From: Ectocarpus siliculosus
Taxonomy: Eukaryota > Sar > Phaeophyceae > Ectocarpales > Ectocarpaceae
NCBI GenBank assembly: GCA_000310025.1
Contig: FN649742.1
Coordinates: 2,738,281 to 2,802,280 of the forward strand
Direction of reading: 5' to 3'
DNA: 64,000 bases
Shown here: positions 1-13,718 of the stretch, in pieces
How the letters are laid out: every line of letters begins with the position of its first letter
Numbering within the stretch: position 1 is the stretch's first letter
Made by a program: the position numbers and the translations under genes
The notes under the pieces: generated by a model
What the model saw: the letters and a program-made list of their open reading frames with translations, nothing else
The model's database searches: none
What the model was told of the DNA's origin: nothing

Positions 1-260
1 TGTTATGTGGTGGGGGGGGGGGGGGGGGGGCAGGGGCGGCGGCTTGTTGAGGCGAAAAATGAGCATCAGTTTGTCGGCTGCTTTTCCCAGAACACTTGGG
101 GGCCGAACGAGAGCCCGGTCACCACAGCCTCATACACTGGCGTGCACATGTACCCTCTACCCAGCTGCCTTCCCCCTTGCCGCCACCAGCCTCTCTAAAC
201 ACATTTTTGCAGAAACTCAACCCACCGATCGACGCCGCCGCTGTTACGCACTACACATAG

Positions 261-3200
261 GTCCTCCGAGTCGAGGCCGACGACCTGCGGATGGTCGACT
301 CCGTATCCTCGGGCGACGTGGCGGTGGCCGTGGGACTGCCGCACGCAGCCACCGGCGACACTTTCGTCGGCCTGCGGGGGGGGCTGAGGGGCCTGCAGCT
401 GGACGGAGTCGCGGTGCCCCCTCCGGTCTTTTCCTTGGCAGTGGAGGCGGAGTCGTCCAGCCAGCAGGCGAGGGGGGGGGGGTTCGTGGTTGGGGTTTGT
501 GGTTGTGGTTGTTGTGTTGACGGTAGAAGAACTCGTTTGATCAACTACATCCGGTGCCTCCTGCACCGTGTTGATCCAAGCCGTGAGCACGACGAATTTC
601 AGGTGTCGCGGGCCACAACCCAATGTGAGTGAAAACTTCAAATAAACAGGCCCCGAATGATGCCTTGCCGCTCTAACGAAAGATATGAAGGGAAAGGAAC
701 CAACGATATAGCTATATGTGGTGTTGGTTGGCTCGCTCAAACCCCGATGAAGTACCAAAAACGTTTGCAGCCGCAGCAGCGATCAGACTCCATGCTTGGG
801 TTGTAGCTGCGGGACGCCGTCTCCCGCCAACAATAACGCACACACATCCGTAGCGCCGGACCCCGTCTTTTCGAGAGGCTTTTTTTATTTTTGTTCCTTG
901 CCCACATACCTCCCCCCCCTGGCGGGCAGGACGTTGATTACGCCCCCCCCCCCCCCTCGCCCTGCCGTGGCATCCCCCTTCTTCGACTCTGTCCCGGTGC
1001 AGGCATCTTTCGAGGCGGCGCTGGCGCACATGGTGCGGGAGGACCCTTCTCTGGTGGTGGAAGTGGACGAAGAGTCCGGCCAGACCGTGCTCAAGGGCAT
1101 CGGGGAGTTACACCTGGAGGTATGTGCTGTAGGTGCCCACGACAAAATCCGACGGAAGAAAAATCAGAATCTCACCCACCAAGATTATTTCATGTAGACA
1201 GCAGTTCAACGTATGCGTGATTGGGTGTGTCGTGCGCGTGGGTGTTTTATTTGACGTGCATCCCGGTTTACATATTGATGTTGATGTCTTTTTTCTTTTT
1301 TTTTCTCTCCCACCATTGGACTCTGTCGTCTGCCCCTCTGGCCCCCATCCTCCACTTCTACTAGCTAGACGACCCAACCGGGGTCACATAGGAGGGGGGG
1401 GTTGGACCCCCTCCTGCGGTTCCTGCCTGAGATATTTTTATGGCGAGAAGGGTACAGCAATCCCTTCCCCCGCGACTTATGAAGTCGATCTAGTTTACTA
1501 ACAACGAGTCTTTGCAGCGCGTCGCTTCCAACTTTGACCAGGATTTATTTAGTGAGAAAAAGAACTATGGAATCCCGTGTTAATGTCATGTTCGACCCGT
1601 CTCGAGAATCGACCATGAGCCGTGGCTGGCTAACGTGTCTACACGCAGCTCTTCCTTCTGGCGGGGAGGTTGGCTGCTCGACGTTTTTCACGGGAGGCGA
1701 AACACGATGACGGTTGGGCCAGCCTGGGTGAACGGGAACAATTAAGAGACCATAACCATTGGTTGCTCGATTCTCGTCGTCGCCTTCAGACCACCCCGAA
1801 TCCTCAACCGGGGCATCCATCGCCTGTACTGCTGTGCGCCACGCTGGAGCCATGGACTCACCTACGTTTTTTGTTTTTTCTCGGTGAGGTCCGCAAGACT
1901 GCGAGAACCCAAGTTCCACCCCAGCAGCCGCCAATTTCAACAAACGTAAAATTTGTCTTCCTTTGTGTTCCCTCCCCCCCCAAAAAACTTGGTTGGTTGT
2001 TTGTTGCCAGGTCGCTTGCGATAGGCTTCGAAGAGAGTTTGGCGTCCAGGTCCAGACGGGGCAGGCCTACGTGGCCTACCGGGAGGGCATTTTAGAGGAG
2101 ACCGAGATGTGAGTCAGCGTCCGCGATCGAGCGAAAGCTCCCCCCCTGCCCCCAATCTTCGTGGGGAAACTGCAGACAGTATTCATGATCACGAGCCCCC
2201 CCCCCTCCCCCCCTCCCCCTCCCCCTTTGGGTGGAAGGTGGACCTCACAAGATATGATTTGGAAACTTACCTGGAGTATATTAAACGTCTCTTGCAACTT
2301 TCGGTTTCATTTTTTTTTTTGTCGACGCGCAGAGACGAGGATTACGAGCGCACTTTTGGCGGCAAGACAATCGCTGCGGGGCTGACGATCAGGGTAACGC
2401 CGACGGACGACTTATCATCCGCGCCAGAGGTTCAAGTCTCGCCGGAGGTGGAGGCAGGGCTGGTGAAAGACGAGGTGTGCGTGCGTTGTCGCGTGGGCGA
2501 TGCGAACTTCAAGTATTTAATTGGGGCCACAAGAGCTTTTCTGTGCGTGTTGCGTGGGCGTGTCTTGTTTAACTACTTGTATGTAGCATCGATTGCGTCA
2601 AGCGAATTGAAAGTGCCCCGGTCTTGTAGCGGACTAAAAACGCGTGTTGCGTGTGCATCGTGTGTTTTGTAGCCCCCTTGCTCCAAGACCTCTAACCGGG
2701 CGAGCCGGCTGAACAACGGATTGAAGACGCATCGGTCTGTCAACGTTGCGATGAAGACCGCAAACACCGCTGTCAAAAAGTCAATAAGCTCTGCGTGCTT
2801 TCTCGCTTTTCGCGATCGACCGCGTTCACCGGCCGACAAATCACATGTTCCCGCGCGCGCGTGGTAATTGCTCTGCCCGCCGGCTGCCCCACCACTGGCG
2901 TAGCGTACCGCTTCAGCTTTGGTACAGTTCGGAGACAAGCTGGAAGCCGACATTCGACAGAACGAGCCAGCCGATATTGCACCTAATTATGCGGCGGAGC
3001 CAAGCGTTTGGTCGAAATCGGAGATCCCGTCCGCTGTTGGTTGGAAACACTGCCGTGCCCCGTTTTTCAACAACGTGCAATTTTGACAATACCATCCGTG
3101 CTTGTGTCCTCCACACAAACCCATGTTGCTCAACGCCCGCCTCCCCCCCCCCACGCACACTCCCCGCACTCTTTTACTTTCTTGTTTTGGGGGGGGATTG

Positions 3201-3749
3201 CGTCCACAGATGGACGCGCTGTTGGGAGGGCTCAACGACGCGCTCCGCCGCGGGCCGGCGGGCGGCTATCCTATGACCGGCCTGACCCTCCGGGTGCTCG
3301 CGGCGAGGAAGTTCGGCGACCGCGCCACTACCCCGGGGGCGGTCCGCTTCGCGGCCGCGTCCGCCGTCGCCCGCGCCGCCCGGGAGGCTGGAGGCGGTCT
3401 CCTGGAGCCCATGATGGAGGCCGAGGTGTCGGTGCCGGAGGCGCACGTCGGCGCCGTCCTGCAGGACCTGACGGCCAACAGACGGGCGGAAGTGCGGTCG
3501 GTGGATGGGCCGGAGCTAGTGGCGGCGGCGGCGGCGGCGGCGGCAGGTAGAGGTGACGGCGGTGGCGGGGGGCGGGGGGTGGGGGTGCGGCACGAGGTTC
3601 GGGTGCGGGTACCCCTGAGGGAGCTGCTGGGGTACGCGACGACTCTGCGGTCGCTGTCGGCCGGGGAGGCGAGCTTCACGATGGAGCTGGGGGGCTACGC
3701 GAGGATGGACGAGGACGCGCAGAGGGCCGCCCTTGACGGGGGCTGGTGA
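261..3749 (+). CDS. GFM2: Mitochondrial elongation factor G2 / ribosome-releasing factor 2 (3' part, 5' end outside window)
   Basis: Translational GTPase of the EF-G family; the mitochondrial EF-G2 branch splits ribosomes with RRF after termination. Modelled exons are 261-467, 1003-1119, 2011-2108, 2333-2474 and 3210-3749, all phase-consistent, giving about 367 residues. The first carries the end of domain II ([16 protein letters not shown]) and the start of domain III ([13 protein letters not shown]). The second carries the signature [18 protein letters not shown]. The third has VAYREGI at the domain III/IV border. The last has the domain V motifs [12 protein letters not shown] and [16 protein letters not shown], then TGA at 3747. 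The GTP-binding domain would lie left of the window. The intron after 467 uses a GC donor. An alanine/glycine-rich insert (about 3520-3585) sits inside domain V. The GFM2 rather than EF-G1 assignment rests on the domain V wording and is less sure than the family. Confidence 0.82.
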
Positions 3750-5181
3750 TTGGGGATTGACGTGTTGAGGATGGACGTTTTTTCTTGTTCGATTGAACGG
3801 TGGTGTGGTGATGGTCATGCTCCTGATATAGTGTATTCAAAGTGATGCGTCAGATGAGAGCTAGGCTGAAGAGAGAGAGGGGAGCACGGGCTCAAGTTTT
3901 TTTTGGCCTTGCGTCTTTTGGGGCGGGACAGATGTAGTATGTGTGCTGAGTGTGCCTCGCTGCTCCAGCGATGGTTGACTTTCTTGTTTCGAGTCTAGAC
4001 TGAACTATGTACTGTTAAAATACCCTGCAAATCCGTGTGAATCTCTTCCCTCTTTTTATGTCCTATGAGCAGGTACGTACTTCGAACATAGTCGTGTAAC
4101 GTTTTATGGTCTGTGGGATCGAACTTCTTCGCTCTTGTTGACCACAGGAATCCGAGACTGACTGGCACAGTCGCGTGTCGCACAACAACAACATGTATCC
4201 ATAGACATGTAGATACATGTACATCTCCGTCAAGTAGTTTCCCGAAATATATATGCTTGGAGTCAAACCTTTTTTTCGATGTTGAACGCCAGAACTTGCG
4301 CGTTCTAGATGCCGGAAGTACCACCGCCTTGTTTGGAAATTTTCATGTCCTATGATATGGCATCGCGTAAGGACTACGCGTTTCGAGATAATTCTCAATC
4401 AATGCCGTGTTCTCATGCATAGTCTACACAACCAGGGTGTCAACCTCGTCGGAATCAGACCTCACGAAGGAATTGATTACATGGTGTGATGCAATTTGAT
4501 CTCTGCCGGGCCAACAACAACAAATAAAATGTCCTCGGGAAACACTCCGTCAATTAACTCACTGCAAAGATTCCAACACATCCCGTTCGATTGAGTTTAT
4601 ATCTCGAACGTAGACAATCTGTGTTGTACGTGTGTTTCCTGTAACTGAGACTTGATGTTTTGATACACAAAGGATGTTCATTTTTTTATGACACAACGAA
4701 ACCATCTCTATCATAGAAAAGAGTCTGAGACATTCATACAATTGTCGGGCGATCTTGTTCCCAATACATGAACGTAGCAGAAAGAAGCCGGTTCTCGTGG
4801 ATTTTGCTTTGCACACCAACAAAACGACTTCTCTCCCAAGACGGCACTGGGTCGTACAGAAGATATTACAAACAGCAGCAGCGGATGCAGCGATTTTCAC
4901 GCGCACGCGACACAGCAAGTCTGGGGGTCGGAGGGTCGGAGGTCGGAGGTGAACGACGGAACTGACCAGCCCGGCTGTGCGGGCTACTCGGGAGGGGCAG
5001 TTGAAGCGACACCCGACCAACTTGAATGCAGCTCGCGGAGCCCCCAATTTTGGGCCATCCCTCCGACGGGTGAGCATCACATCAATGTAGCAGAGGGTAG
5101 GTGATAGAACCGATACAGGAGCGTAGGAGAGACGGGCGTAGGAGAGAGAGACAGAGCGAGCGCGCGCGCGTCGGAGGGAAG
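3750..5181. other. Intergenic region, tandem genes
   Basis: This is the 3' flank of the EF-G2 gene and 5' flank of the next gene. I see no exon with splice sites and a coherent translation. It holds one copy of a 45-base repeat that occurs again at 49065-49109 in inverted orientation. Confidence 0.5.
4688..4732 (-). repeat. 45-base dispersed repeat, copy 1
   Basis: Its reverse complement (beginning TGTCTCAGACTCTTTTCTAT) is identical to 49065-49109. It is intergenic, downstream of the EF-G2 gene. Confidence 0.92.
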
Positions 5182-8100
5182 ATGGTGCTAGTACACAGCG
5201 AGAGAACTAAGCCGTACAGCTGTCGACACAGCGGGGCGAGAGGTGCGCGAGGCAAGGTGCCAATTCCGCTCCTCATGCAAGTGATGGGCATCCTCCATCT
5301 CTCGGCGGTCTGCGCGAGAGCGGTGGCGGTGGCGGGCGCCGTCTTGTCGCCCGCCGCTGGCGCAGCAGCAGCGGCGACGTCGAGCGGACGCGGCGGTACC
5401 GTGACCTCTGGCGCTGCGGCCGTGGTGTCCTCTTCCGTGGCGACGGCGGCCGGGAAGTCGTTCACGGACGTTGGCACCGAAGAGCGTGCGCAAGCGGCCC
5501 GGAAGACGTTCGTCAGCAGGAGCAGCAGCAACAGCAGCACCGGCAGCAGCAACTCTCCTGCTTCAGGGAGAAACAGAACGGCGACGCGACCGTTGTTGCG
5601 GACAACATCACTCACTCGTGAGGTAGGGCTCATTGCGCCTCTTTTTTTTGGTCGTGTGTTTTTAGTAAGTAAACATTTTGCGTTCTTTCGCAAGAAACCG
5701 TTTGGTGGTGAATGTTGCTTCTGATGGCGGAGGCGTATGTATGTGCATCGATCTATCAAACCTGGGTGCGCGTTCAAGAGCGCGAGAGATGGGCAGAGAC
5801 AGAGCCAGGGGCCATGGTGTGGCCGCTGGAGCAGCCAGACGAAACGCGGGATGCGACCCACAAGATGCGCCATTCCCAGCTGATACGTTCGCACAGAAAT
5901 CTGAGTGTTGTGCTTGTGTGACTTTCCTAGTCAAATTGTCCTCTCTCGATTTGCTGCGTACAAAAGGCACCAAGGACGAAGAGACACCTACATACCTTTA
6001 CCTGTGGAGGACACAACCACCGCCTGCTGTCTGCGGGTTCATGCCTGCAGTGGTGGTGACTTCAGTTTGTTTGGCATGCTCTGCTTGCACGCAATGCATC
6101 AAAGAGAAGAAAGGCGTGTCATGACAAGACAGGGAAGGAATTCTGCGTGGGTATGCAAATGGATGCACATGTGTCATGTGTCCAGATGCAGACGTAGATG
6201 CTTACGTACACTTTCAGTCACGTGCGTGCGCACACGCACAGACTGACGCCCCCTTTAGTAATTTTAATTTTTCCAAACCGTCCTCTGCACCGCTGATGGA
6301 TACGGTCGTGGCCGCCTGACTGCGTGAACGTTATGTAGAGCTACACCTCTGGATCGAGGCAGCCGGTAGATATGTAAGGGTCAGGTTTCATTGCTGTCCC
6401 TCATAGCAGCAGCCCATAGATACAAGATATAAGTATTCCTCGACTGCCCAACGTGCAACTGCTGGCCCGTCGTTACAATAGTCTCTCCGTTTTGTGGTAC
6501 TACCGTAATTGATCATTTTCTGTCTAGCCCCGGGGATCAATAGTTTGTGCTGGTGATCGTTTTTCACGAAGCGTACATAGCGGTCCACTACACCGAAACT
6601 GGGACTGCTGCCTGGTGTTGCTGTTGATTGATTAATTATAATTGCTTAATTAATTGCCGCGTTAACTGCTGAATTATTATGTTCGTATTATCTTGATAGT
6701 CGCATTGCTCCCGAGTTCGTAATCTAAATTATAATCTAAATTAAGAAGGCGTCTCTGTTGCGAAGCGCACACCACGTGCTTGCGGGTGCTTATCCTTCCA
6801 TGCCACTCTTTCACGCTCGTTATTTTCTCGACCTCGTAAATGTGCCCTTGTTTTAGGCACGCAAAGTAATTCTGTATGTAATACATGGTATTGATTTACT
6901 CTGGTTATATAATAGGTTTTGTTTTGACACTTATTGCTCAACAATTTGTACTACATGTAGCAGGTTTCCTCAGGAGACAGGCGACGGAAAAGCAGAGTTT
7001 CCCGCGTGGCAACGGGAGCCTTTGTCGCGTCGCTGGGCCCCTCTCTCAGCCGCTCTTGCTGCCACCGCCAACACCAACGGCACCCATTCCCCCGCGGCGG
7101 GGGCGGCGCCGCTGGGGGCGGGAGCGTGCGGCGTAGCAGGTGTTCGTCTCGAATTGCTCCTGCCAAGCCCACTACGTTCAGCGGCGGGGCCGTCTCCGAA
7201 GCGGGCGGCGCGGATACCTGCGTGATGGCGCAGAGCCGAAAGAGACCGTGGAGCATGAGCGCGGCGGCGGCGGCAGTAGCAGCGGCGGAAGCAATGGCGT
7301 CTCTCGCTGGCCGAGTCTCTTCTTCTCTTCCTAGCCCCGGCAGTTATGGCGGCGGCGGCGGTGGCGCCGGAGGGGCCGGCGATTTTTTCTCTCGCTCGCG
7401 GCCGTCCTTAGTGGGCCTGCGCGCGCTGGCGACCGGCTCCGCCGGGAGTAGCGAGCCCGATCGTAGTCGAGACCGTGACCGTTCCAACGGCAGCGGCGGC
7501 GACGGCGGCGGCCGGAGTGCGGCCGCCGTCATTGTAAGTACCCCGGTGGCCGCCTTCCAGGCGCTGCTGTCTCTGGTGCGGTGGGTGCTGACGGCGGGCA
7601 GGTCGGGCATGAAGCGGCAGGAGCAGGCGGTGGCGACGGGGGCGGCGGCGATGGAGAGAGGGCAGCGGAGAGACGGCCTTCAGCTGTTCCAGTGGATGTG
7701 GCGGCCGTTCGCCGTCCTGGAAGGAGGAAGCGTCGCCAACAGAAACAGCGGCGGGCGGGCATCGAAGTACAGGAGGCCGCAAGCGACCGGGGTCCCGAAG
7801 CAGCGGGCGATGCTCCAGCCCCTGACGACCCAGCAGCTGCAGTCCCGGTACCCGCGGCCCCAGTCGACGGCGTACGCCCGGCCGCAGTCGACGGCGTACC
7901 CCCGGCCGAAGGTCTCCCCCCCGTCGCTCCTTAACCTCGAGGCTGACGAGCCCATGGAGATCCTGCCGCCCCTGAAGGAGAGGATGGCCATGGAGAAGGC
8001 CGACGTAGAGCGAGCGGTCACGAAGGACCCGCTGTGGAGCAAGATCCTGGTCTGGGTGTTCGAGCGGGCGATCACGAACCGCGCCATGCTGGTGGAAGGG

Positions 8101-10806
8101 CTCGAGGTGAGCGTAGACGCGCGCAGCAACCGGGAGGCCATGAGTGGCCTCCTGCAGTCCGTGGGGATCACGTTCAACCACCTGGAGCTAGAGAACCTGC
8201 AGATCAGCGGCGGCGCGAGGATGAACATCACCAACCTCGACCTCAAGGTCATGACCCTGCTCTGGAAACGGTTCGGGTCCTTCAAGAAGCCGTTCGAGGT
8301 GAGCGGCCCGGCTGTTTTAGTCCAAAGCTGATGTAAGGCGTAGCGCGAAAATGGGAGAAGCGGGGCTTCTGCTGTAGCGGCGGTACAATAGTACGCCGCG
8401 ATTTTCTCCTGTCAGTCTGCGGAAACTAACCCGACCGGGTTGCTTTTCCGAAGAAGCTAAGATTGTAGACTCACCATGTTGGCCACTTTTGTTCGTGTAT
8501 CTGGATGCAGAGTGGCAACTGCGAATGCGCAAACGATGCGACCGATGCGGTAGATCTGCGTACAAACCGGTCTTCGGGTTCGATTTCTGGTCAGGCGCTT
8601 GGTGCTATGTAGCTTTCGCTTCATCTTTTTGAGGGAAGGAACCGCAGTTCTTTTTTATATGAGACACAACTTCCCATTCATCCGTTGCACGATCTATGCA
8701 CTTTTTGTTTTAGAGTAAGCCAACTGACAATGACTGTGAGGAAAAGCGTCCGTCCTTTCATTGTTAACCGCGCTGAACGACTGACTATTTTCAAGGGAAA
8801 CATGCGTTGCAGTCCACGGGGTCCCCCGACGGCGGGACGGGAGGGGGGGGGGGGGTACGCGTGCACGTGTACACAATAACGTCTCTTTTTTGTTCGTTTG
8901 CATCGCAGATTGAAGGCTCGTACGTGTTGACGAGCGAAGACCTATCAACAAGTTCAATGGTGCGACGACTGGTGACGAACATGATGAACTCCACTCTTCG
9001 CAAGCTCGAGGTGACACTTGGTTCAGGAGGCGTGTTTTGGTTCGTTCCTGTCTTGCCTATTGGTGCTGTCTTTTTTTCTTCAAGACGTTTCTATCGCGTG
9101 CGTAGGGATATGATTTGTTGCCGCACCACTATAAAACGTGTCGATTCAGTATCCACAAGCGACGAACCTGTTCTGTTTGCGATACCGTTTTTTTCGTGCA
9201 GTCTTTTTTGTTTTTCCGGCGTGTTGTGAGGAGTAGGAGGTCTTCCGGTGACCGTTACCGCCAAAGGCCCAAAGTACACTCCTTCACGTAAACTTCACTT
9301 GTATGCTTGTATGGTACTACTGTGTTAAGGATCTCTGAACGCTTTCCTCGTCTGGGCCTCTTGTTGTTCCAACGTGTGTGTTCCATGTGTCGTGTGGTCC
9401 GACCCAGACCCTGGCGACGGAGCCGTTGCGCAAGAGTAGTATCACGATCACGCAAGTGTTGGCTAAGCGCAGCCGCTTGGTGATCGAGGGGGAGATGGCC
9501 TACGATAGTGCGAAGGTTCCCTTCACGTATCGAACGAGCATCGGGGTCAAGGGAAAGGTGAGGTTTAATCCGTCGGAAGGCGTTTCTTCGCAAGAGCGAG
9601 GGACGAAGGTGTTGTGCTTGCCTTGATGGATGTCACGTTGCCCACCAGAATGAGTAACTTGTAAGCTTATGCCCCTCGCTGCTCGAGTTTTTTTTCGTCT
9701 CTTGGTTTGGTACGTGAAGTTTTTTTGAGACCTCATGTGTATGGGCGGGGATGGGCGAGTGGAGGGTTCGAACGGGCCGGCTGTATCGAAGTATATGAAG
9801 GGTGAGTACAGAGCACGGGCGAGTTGACGACAAGGCCAGTGTTGAGTAGGCCATCTTGTCACTCAAGCAGGAGAGCGACGGCCATGACCCGCCCGATAAG
9901 CATCGAAAGCGTCCTGAGTAGGGCTCTCTCTCGTGGTCGTGGATATTATGGTCGTTCCATGTCCGCAATCGTGTGCCTCCTTCGAACCCGCACCTACCAG
10001 AGTCTCGACAAAAGCGTATGTTTCGAGGGTTTGTGTGTTAACCCATTGTTCTGGACGTGGCCTTTGCGCCTTTCGGTATATTCTCTGGACGCTTCAGCTG
10101 CTGGGGTTAGACAGCAGGAGTGATCTCCACCGCGTCCGTCAGACGCCCAGCCGCCCAGGATTTTTTTTTCATGGGGTACATACTTGTAGTGAAACCCGAA
10201 AAGTCCAAGAGAGTGTTGTAAGGTGCCCAGGTCTTGGTCGAACAGAAGGATGCTCGACGCAGCGTGAAGCTGAACCGATGGTGCCGCTGCTACAACACGC
10301 GGAGCCAGGTAGACCGATCTACATTGTAGCCTCTCTCTTAAGCTGACTGGATGTTTGCTGCTGCATCGCCTCCCTTGTTAAGTTCTGCCCCATACCTCAC
10401 ACCTCACCCCAAACGGCCGCCCGCCCTACTTCCTGGATATTTCCTTCCGCGCCCACTCCCCCCCCCCCCCCCGCCGCTCTGTCAGGGTCACGTGGTGTAC
10501 CTCAAGGACGCGGAGGTGTTTTGGGAGAATGTCGGCGGGTCGCTGTCCCTCCCGCTCCTGCCTCTGGAGACGTTCGATGTCGACATGGGGGAAGGGGCGC
10601 GGATCGAGTCCATCCGCATCGTGAACGGGCAGGTGGCGCTAAAGGCCAGGGTCGTGATCTCGCCGTTCCCTCCGCTGCTTGTGGCCTCCCTGAGGAAGCG
10701 GGCGGCTTTCAGGTTCGACGTGGCGGAGAGGCTGTCGGTAACGTTCGGCAACCTCGTGCAGAACATCAAGATCTTTGGGCTCCAGGTCAGACCAAACCAG
10801 GCCTGA
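5182..10806 (+). CDS. LmeA/DUF2993-family lipid-binding protein, probably plastid- or secretory-targeted
   Basis: The family occurs in cyanobacteria, actinobacteria and plastids; the mycobacterial member LmeA binds phospholipids. Certain exons are 6961-8298, 8909-9010, 9408-9557 and 10486-10806, all joined in phase 0. The joined C-terminal part (about 260 residues) carries the domain: MNITNLDLKVMTLLW, SFKKPFE|IEGSYVLTSEDL across the first splice, then VIEGEMAYDSAKVPF and VALKARVVISPF. A first exon 5182-5622 is proposed because it is phase 0, ends AG|GTAGGG, and holds a hydrophobic stretch after the ATG at 5275 (MQVMGILHLSAVCARAV). It is the weakest part; the acceptor at 6960 or 6963 has little pyrimidine tract. 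With it the protein is about 783 residues. The middle is low-complexity, with two copies of the octapeptide ARPQSTAY near 7850-7910. TGA ends the gene 21 bases after a possible donor (CAG|GTCAGA near 10785), so an alternative C-terminus is possible. Confidence 0.72.
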
Positions 10807-13718
10807 GAGAGAGATACATGTGATAGGGTATGATAGATACTATCTTCTGGGGGGGGGGGGGGTCAGTTGGTCCGTCCTTGTTGTATAAAAACTATTGTCT
10901 TGACTCGTTGGGGAGTACGTGCGTGTGTGTTTTCGTTTCTGTTGTGGAGAGAGGAAAAAGGGCGCGCTGAGGTGGGGGTGATGGTTGTGGAGTGTGTTGT
11001 GGGGGGTTGGTTGGCCGCTGTGAAAGCGTGGGCCGTGTGGTGGTTTGTTTGGACGGGAGGAGAGCTGTCGAGAGACGGTATACGTCGGCGACGCAGAGGG
11101 CGGGATTTGCTTCGAGGTTTGCTTGCATCCCGGCTGTGGATTGGGGCGGACCGAGAAGTGTTTGCTCCCCACACGAGTAGGAACATGTTTAACGTCTTTT
11201 GCGTTGAATTCAAGAGGCAGCATGCTCCCTTTTCTAGCTTTCTTGCGCTCAAAGACGCGTGCCCAGCTTGGTCGCCTGGCGCAGCTCGTGGGATTGAAAC
11301 CGGCGGGTTGGGGCTGCGTAGCTTGGCTCAGTCGTGTGGAGGAGGCGTGAGATTGGTTGCAGCGCGTACGGTGGGAGTTTTGGTTTAGCGGCGGCCGGGG
11401 CTTTGTTCACAGGTCGGTTTTGGTCGCGGCGGCATCACGCGGGGCTTTAACAGCAGGGCAATTGTAAGCATTCCTTCGTCGGCCTCAAGTATAGATAGCT
11501 ACATGCAGTAGCGGTGGCCTAGAGACTTCAAGTAGAGTTATCCTTTTTGTCGCCTACGATGCGGGCAATGGCAGGTTGTTAGCTAACAACGTAGAATACA
11601 GATATCGGAGTAAAGGAGTTTGGGGGCGAAGGCGTGTCTGGACGAGACGTGTGTACGAAAAGGGTGTTTCGTTGTGGTACTACCACGTAGCGCGGGTGGG
11701 ATGCTTGCTTCTGTATTGAGATGTTCCTCGACTCTGCATGGCTTCGCGCGAAGAACGCAAGACTGTATGGAGCGTTGTTGTGTTTTGTGTATGCGTCCGT
11801 CGGCACTTCTATGTGCGATGCACGTGCTTCGTCGACACCGTTTCAAATGCACTGTTAGGCAGTACTTTCGACTTTTCTGACTTAAGCACTGCTGTCTTAT
11901 TGTTGAATTGTTCTCTCCAGCGTATTTGAGCTTCGGGTGGGTGGCATCCCCAAGGAAGGGAAGAGCAACGACACGTGAGCTGTTGTGCTATCGCACGTAC
12001 ACGCGTTGTACCTTCAGCGAAACTTTTGATATACGGCGCCGCGTGTTGTCGAGTTCCTTCCCTCTGATATGCATACGAAAATTGAAAAGTCTCTATCGAA
12101 CGGTGGTCACGCCGGCAACTAATCCCGGACACCCTGAGATGTACGTGGCGTATGTGTTCTTTCGTCTCGTCTCGCCCCGTATCCACAGTGCAACTGCTCG
12201 GGCACGCTTGCTGCAAAGGGCACCCTGCTCTCGTTGCTCTTTCACCACATGCTAAGCACGCGACGCCCCGAATTTACTCCGTGTTCTACGTGTTGCTAGC
12301 ACAGGTTGAGCGAGGGTCGAAATGACAGAATTGTGCAGTGACATCATGAAGAAAATATGAGCTTACAAGCAGTCATTCGTCTTGCGACGGAGTGGCATCG
12401 CTGCGAATAACTGTCAGTTTCATTTTACGCCTTCTTCAGAGACTTTCGCGGATCTGAGAGGGATTGTTTTCCAATGACAGACAACACGGCAGACAGTTGA
12501 TGGTTTTAGGCTACAGCGCAGCAATAGGCACATCCCCACTCACTGCTTGCTGTAAAATACTTCAAACACCTCCGTTTGACTTGTGTAAATCTCGATCGAT
12601 AACTGTTGTCTTCACATAAAAAAAATTATAACCCTTGTTTTGGGTAACAAGTTTTACTTTCAGTTTTGGGGACACAATTATACTGGATCCTTTCTTTCTA
12701 ATGGCTCAGGCGGCGTGTACGTGTATGTGTCCGAAAAATGCGCGAACGAAAATAAATATCGATCGCTGTGAACCGCATTTGATCGAAAAAGCTCGGCATC
12801 AAACCAGAGGGCAAAAATGTCGTCACACCGTTGACACTCTTCGTAAACCAGGTGACGACGCGCAAATTATTTCATCGCACATTGTGACAATGGCCTTAGA
12901 CTATTGACGACAAGACCAAATCACTCCCAATGCTTGCGCTGCGAACGTGGGAGCTGGAGCTGGTGCCAAAGTTTTTTTTTTCTTCCTGCTGCGAAGTTCT
13001 CGAGCGCTCGTTCGATTGGCTGGTTCCAACAGTACCTACGCCGGTCCGGCGTGCTTTCGGCAGCACAGCTGCGGGGAGTCGAACAGCGAAGTCGCGGGTC
13101 GCGGGGCTGCACCAGGAGAAAATGGGATTGAACATGGGCTACAGTACTACTCTTGAAGATCAGCTTTCGTGATACTACAGCAGTTGCTCTTGGTTCGGGG
13201 CTGACAATACCGCCATCCAGCAAACCGCTTGCGATTGCAGCATGTAATTTCGGAAGGGGAGCGAAGCGACGGTATTGGGCGTATTCTTCTATACCCGTGG
13301 AGCTGGGCTAATGGACGTAGAGAACCATGGCGAAAACGGCCACATGGGCAGAAGAAAACTATAGTTCGACCAAAGCATCGGGGTGTATCAAGGCGGCGCA
13401 TGCGCTGCTGATTCGAGAGCTGAAGCCAAAAAGCAACTGGTCAAAGACGTCAATAGACGGAGGAGGGACGTCAGAGGACGTCGCAGCTTGTCACCTCAAA
13501 TATCCGTAACGGGATCCATTAGTCCTGTTTCTACGGCCCCGTCTCTTCGACTCCGCGACGACCACCAGCTGCACCTGGAAATGCGAGCAAATCGGGGCGC
13601 GGGCGCTTTCTGAGACGATACAACAATGTCTGTCTGGCCCGACACATCGTCGCACAACAACTGATAGTCCCAGAGGCTATCTCCTGCTGTTACGGTAGCG
13701 GCCAGCAACATCCGCTCG
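10807..13718. other. Intergenic region
   Basis: This covers 2.9 kb between two plus-strand genes. A 14-base G run at 10849-10862 follows the stop of the upstream gene. I find no exon with family similarity; the short open frames here lack coherent composition. The 5' untranslated region of the RWP-RK gene probably occupies the right end. Confidence 0.45.

Noticed and set aside
195-758. Minus-strand open frame at the left edge
   Set aside because: It lies opposite EF-G2 exon 261-467 and adjoining intron, with low-complexity Thr/Pro composition and no motif.
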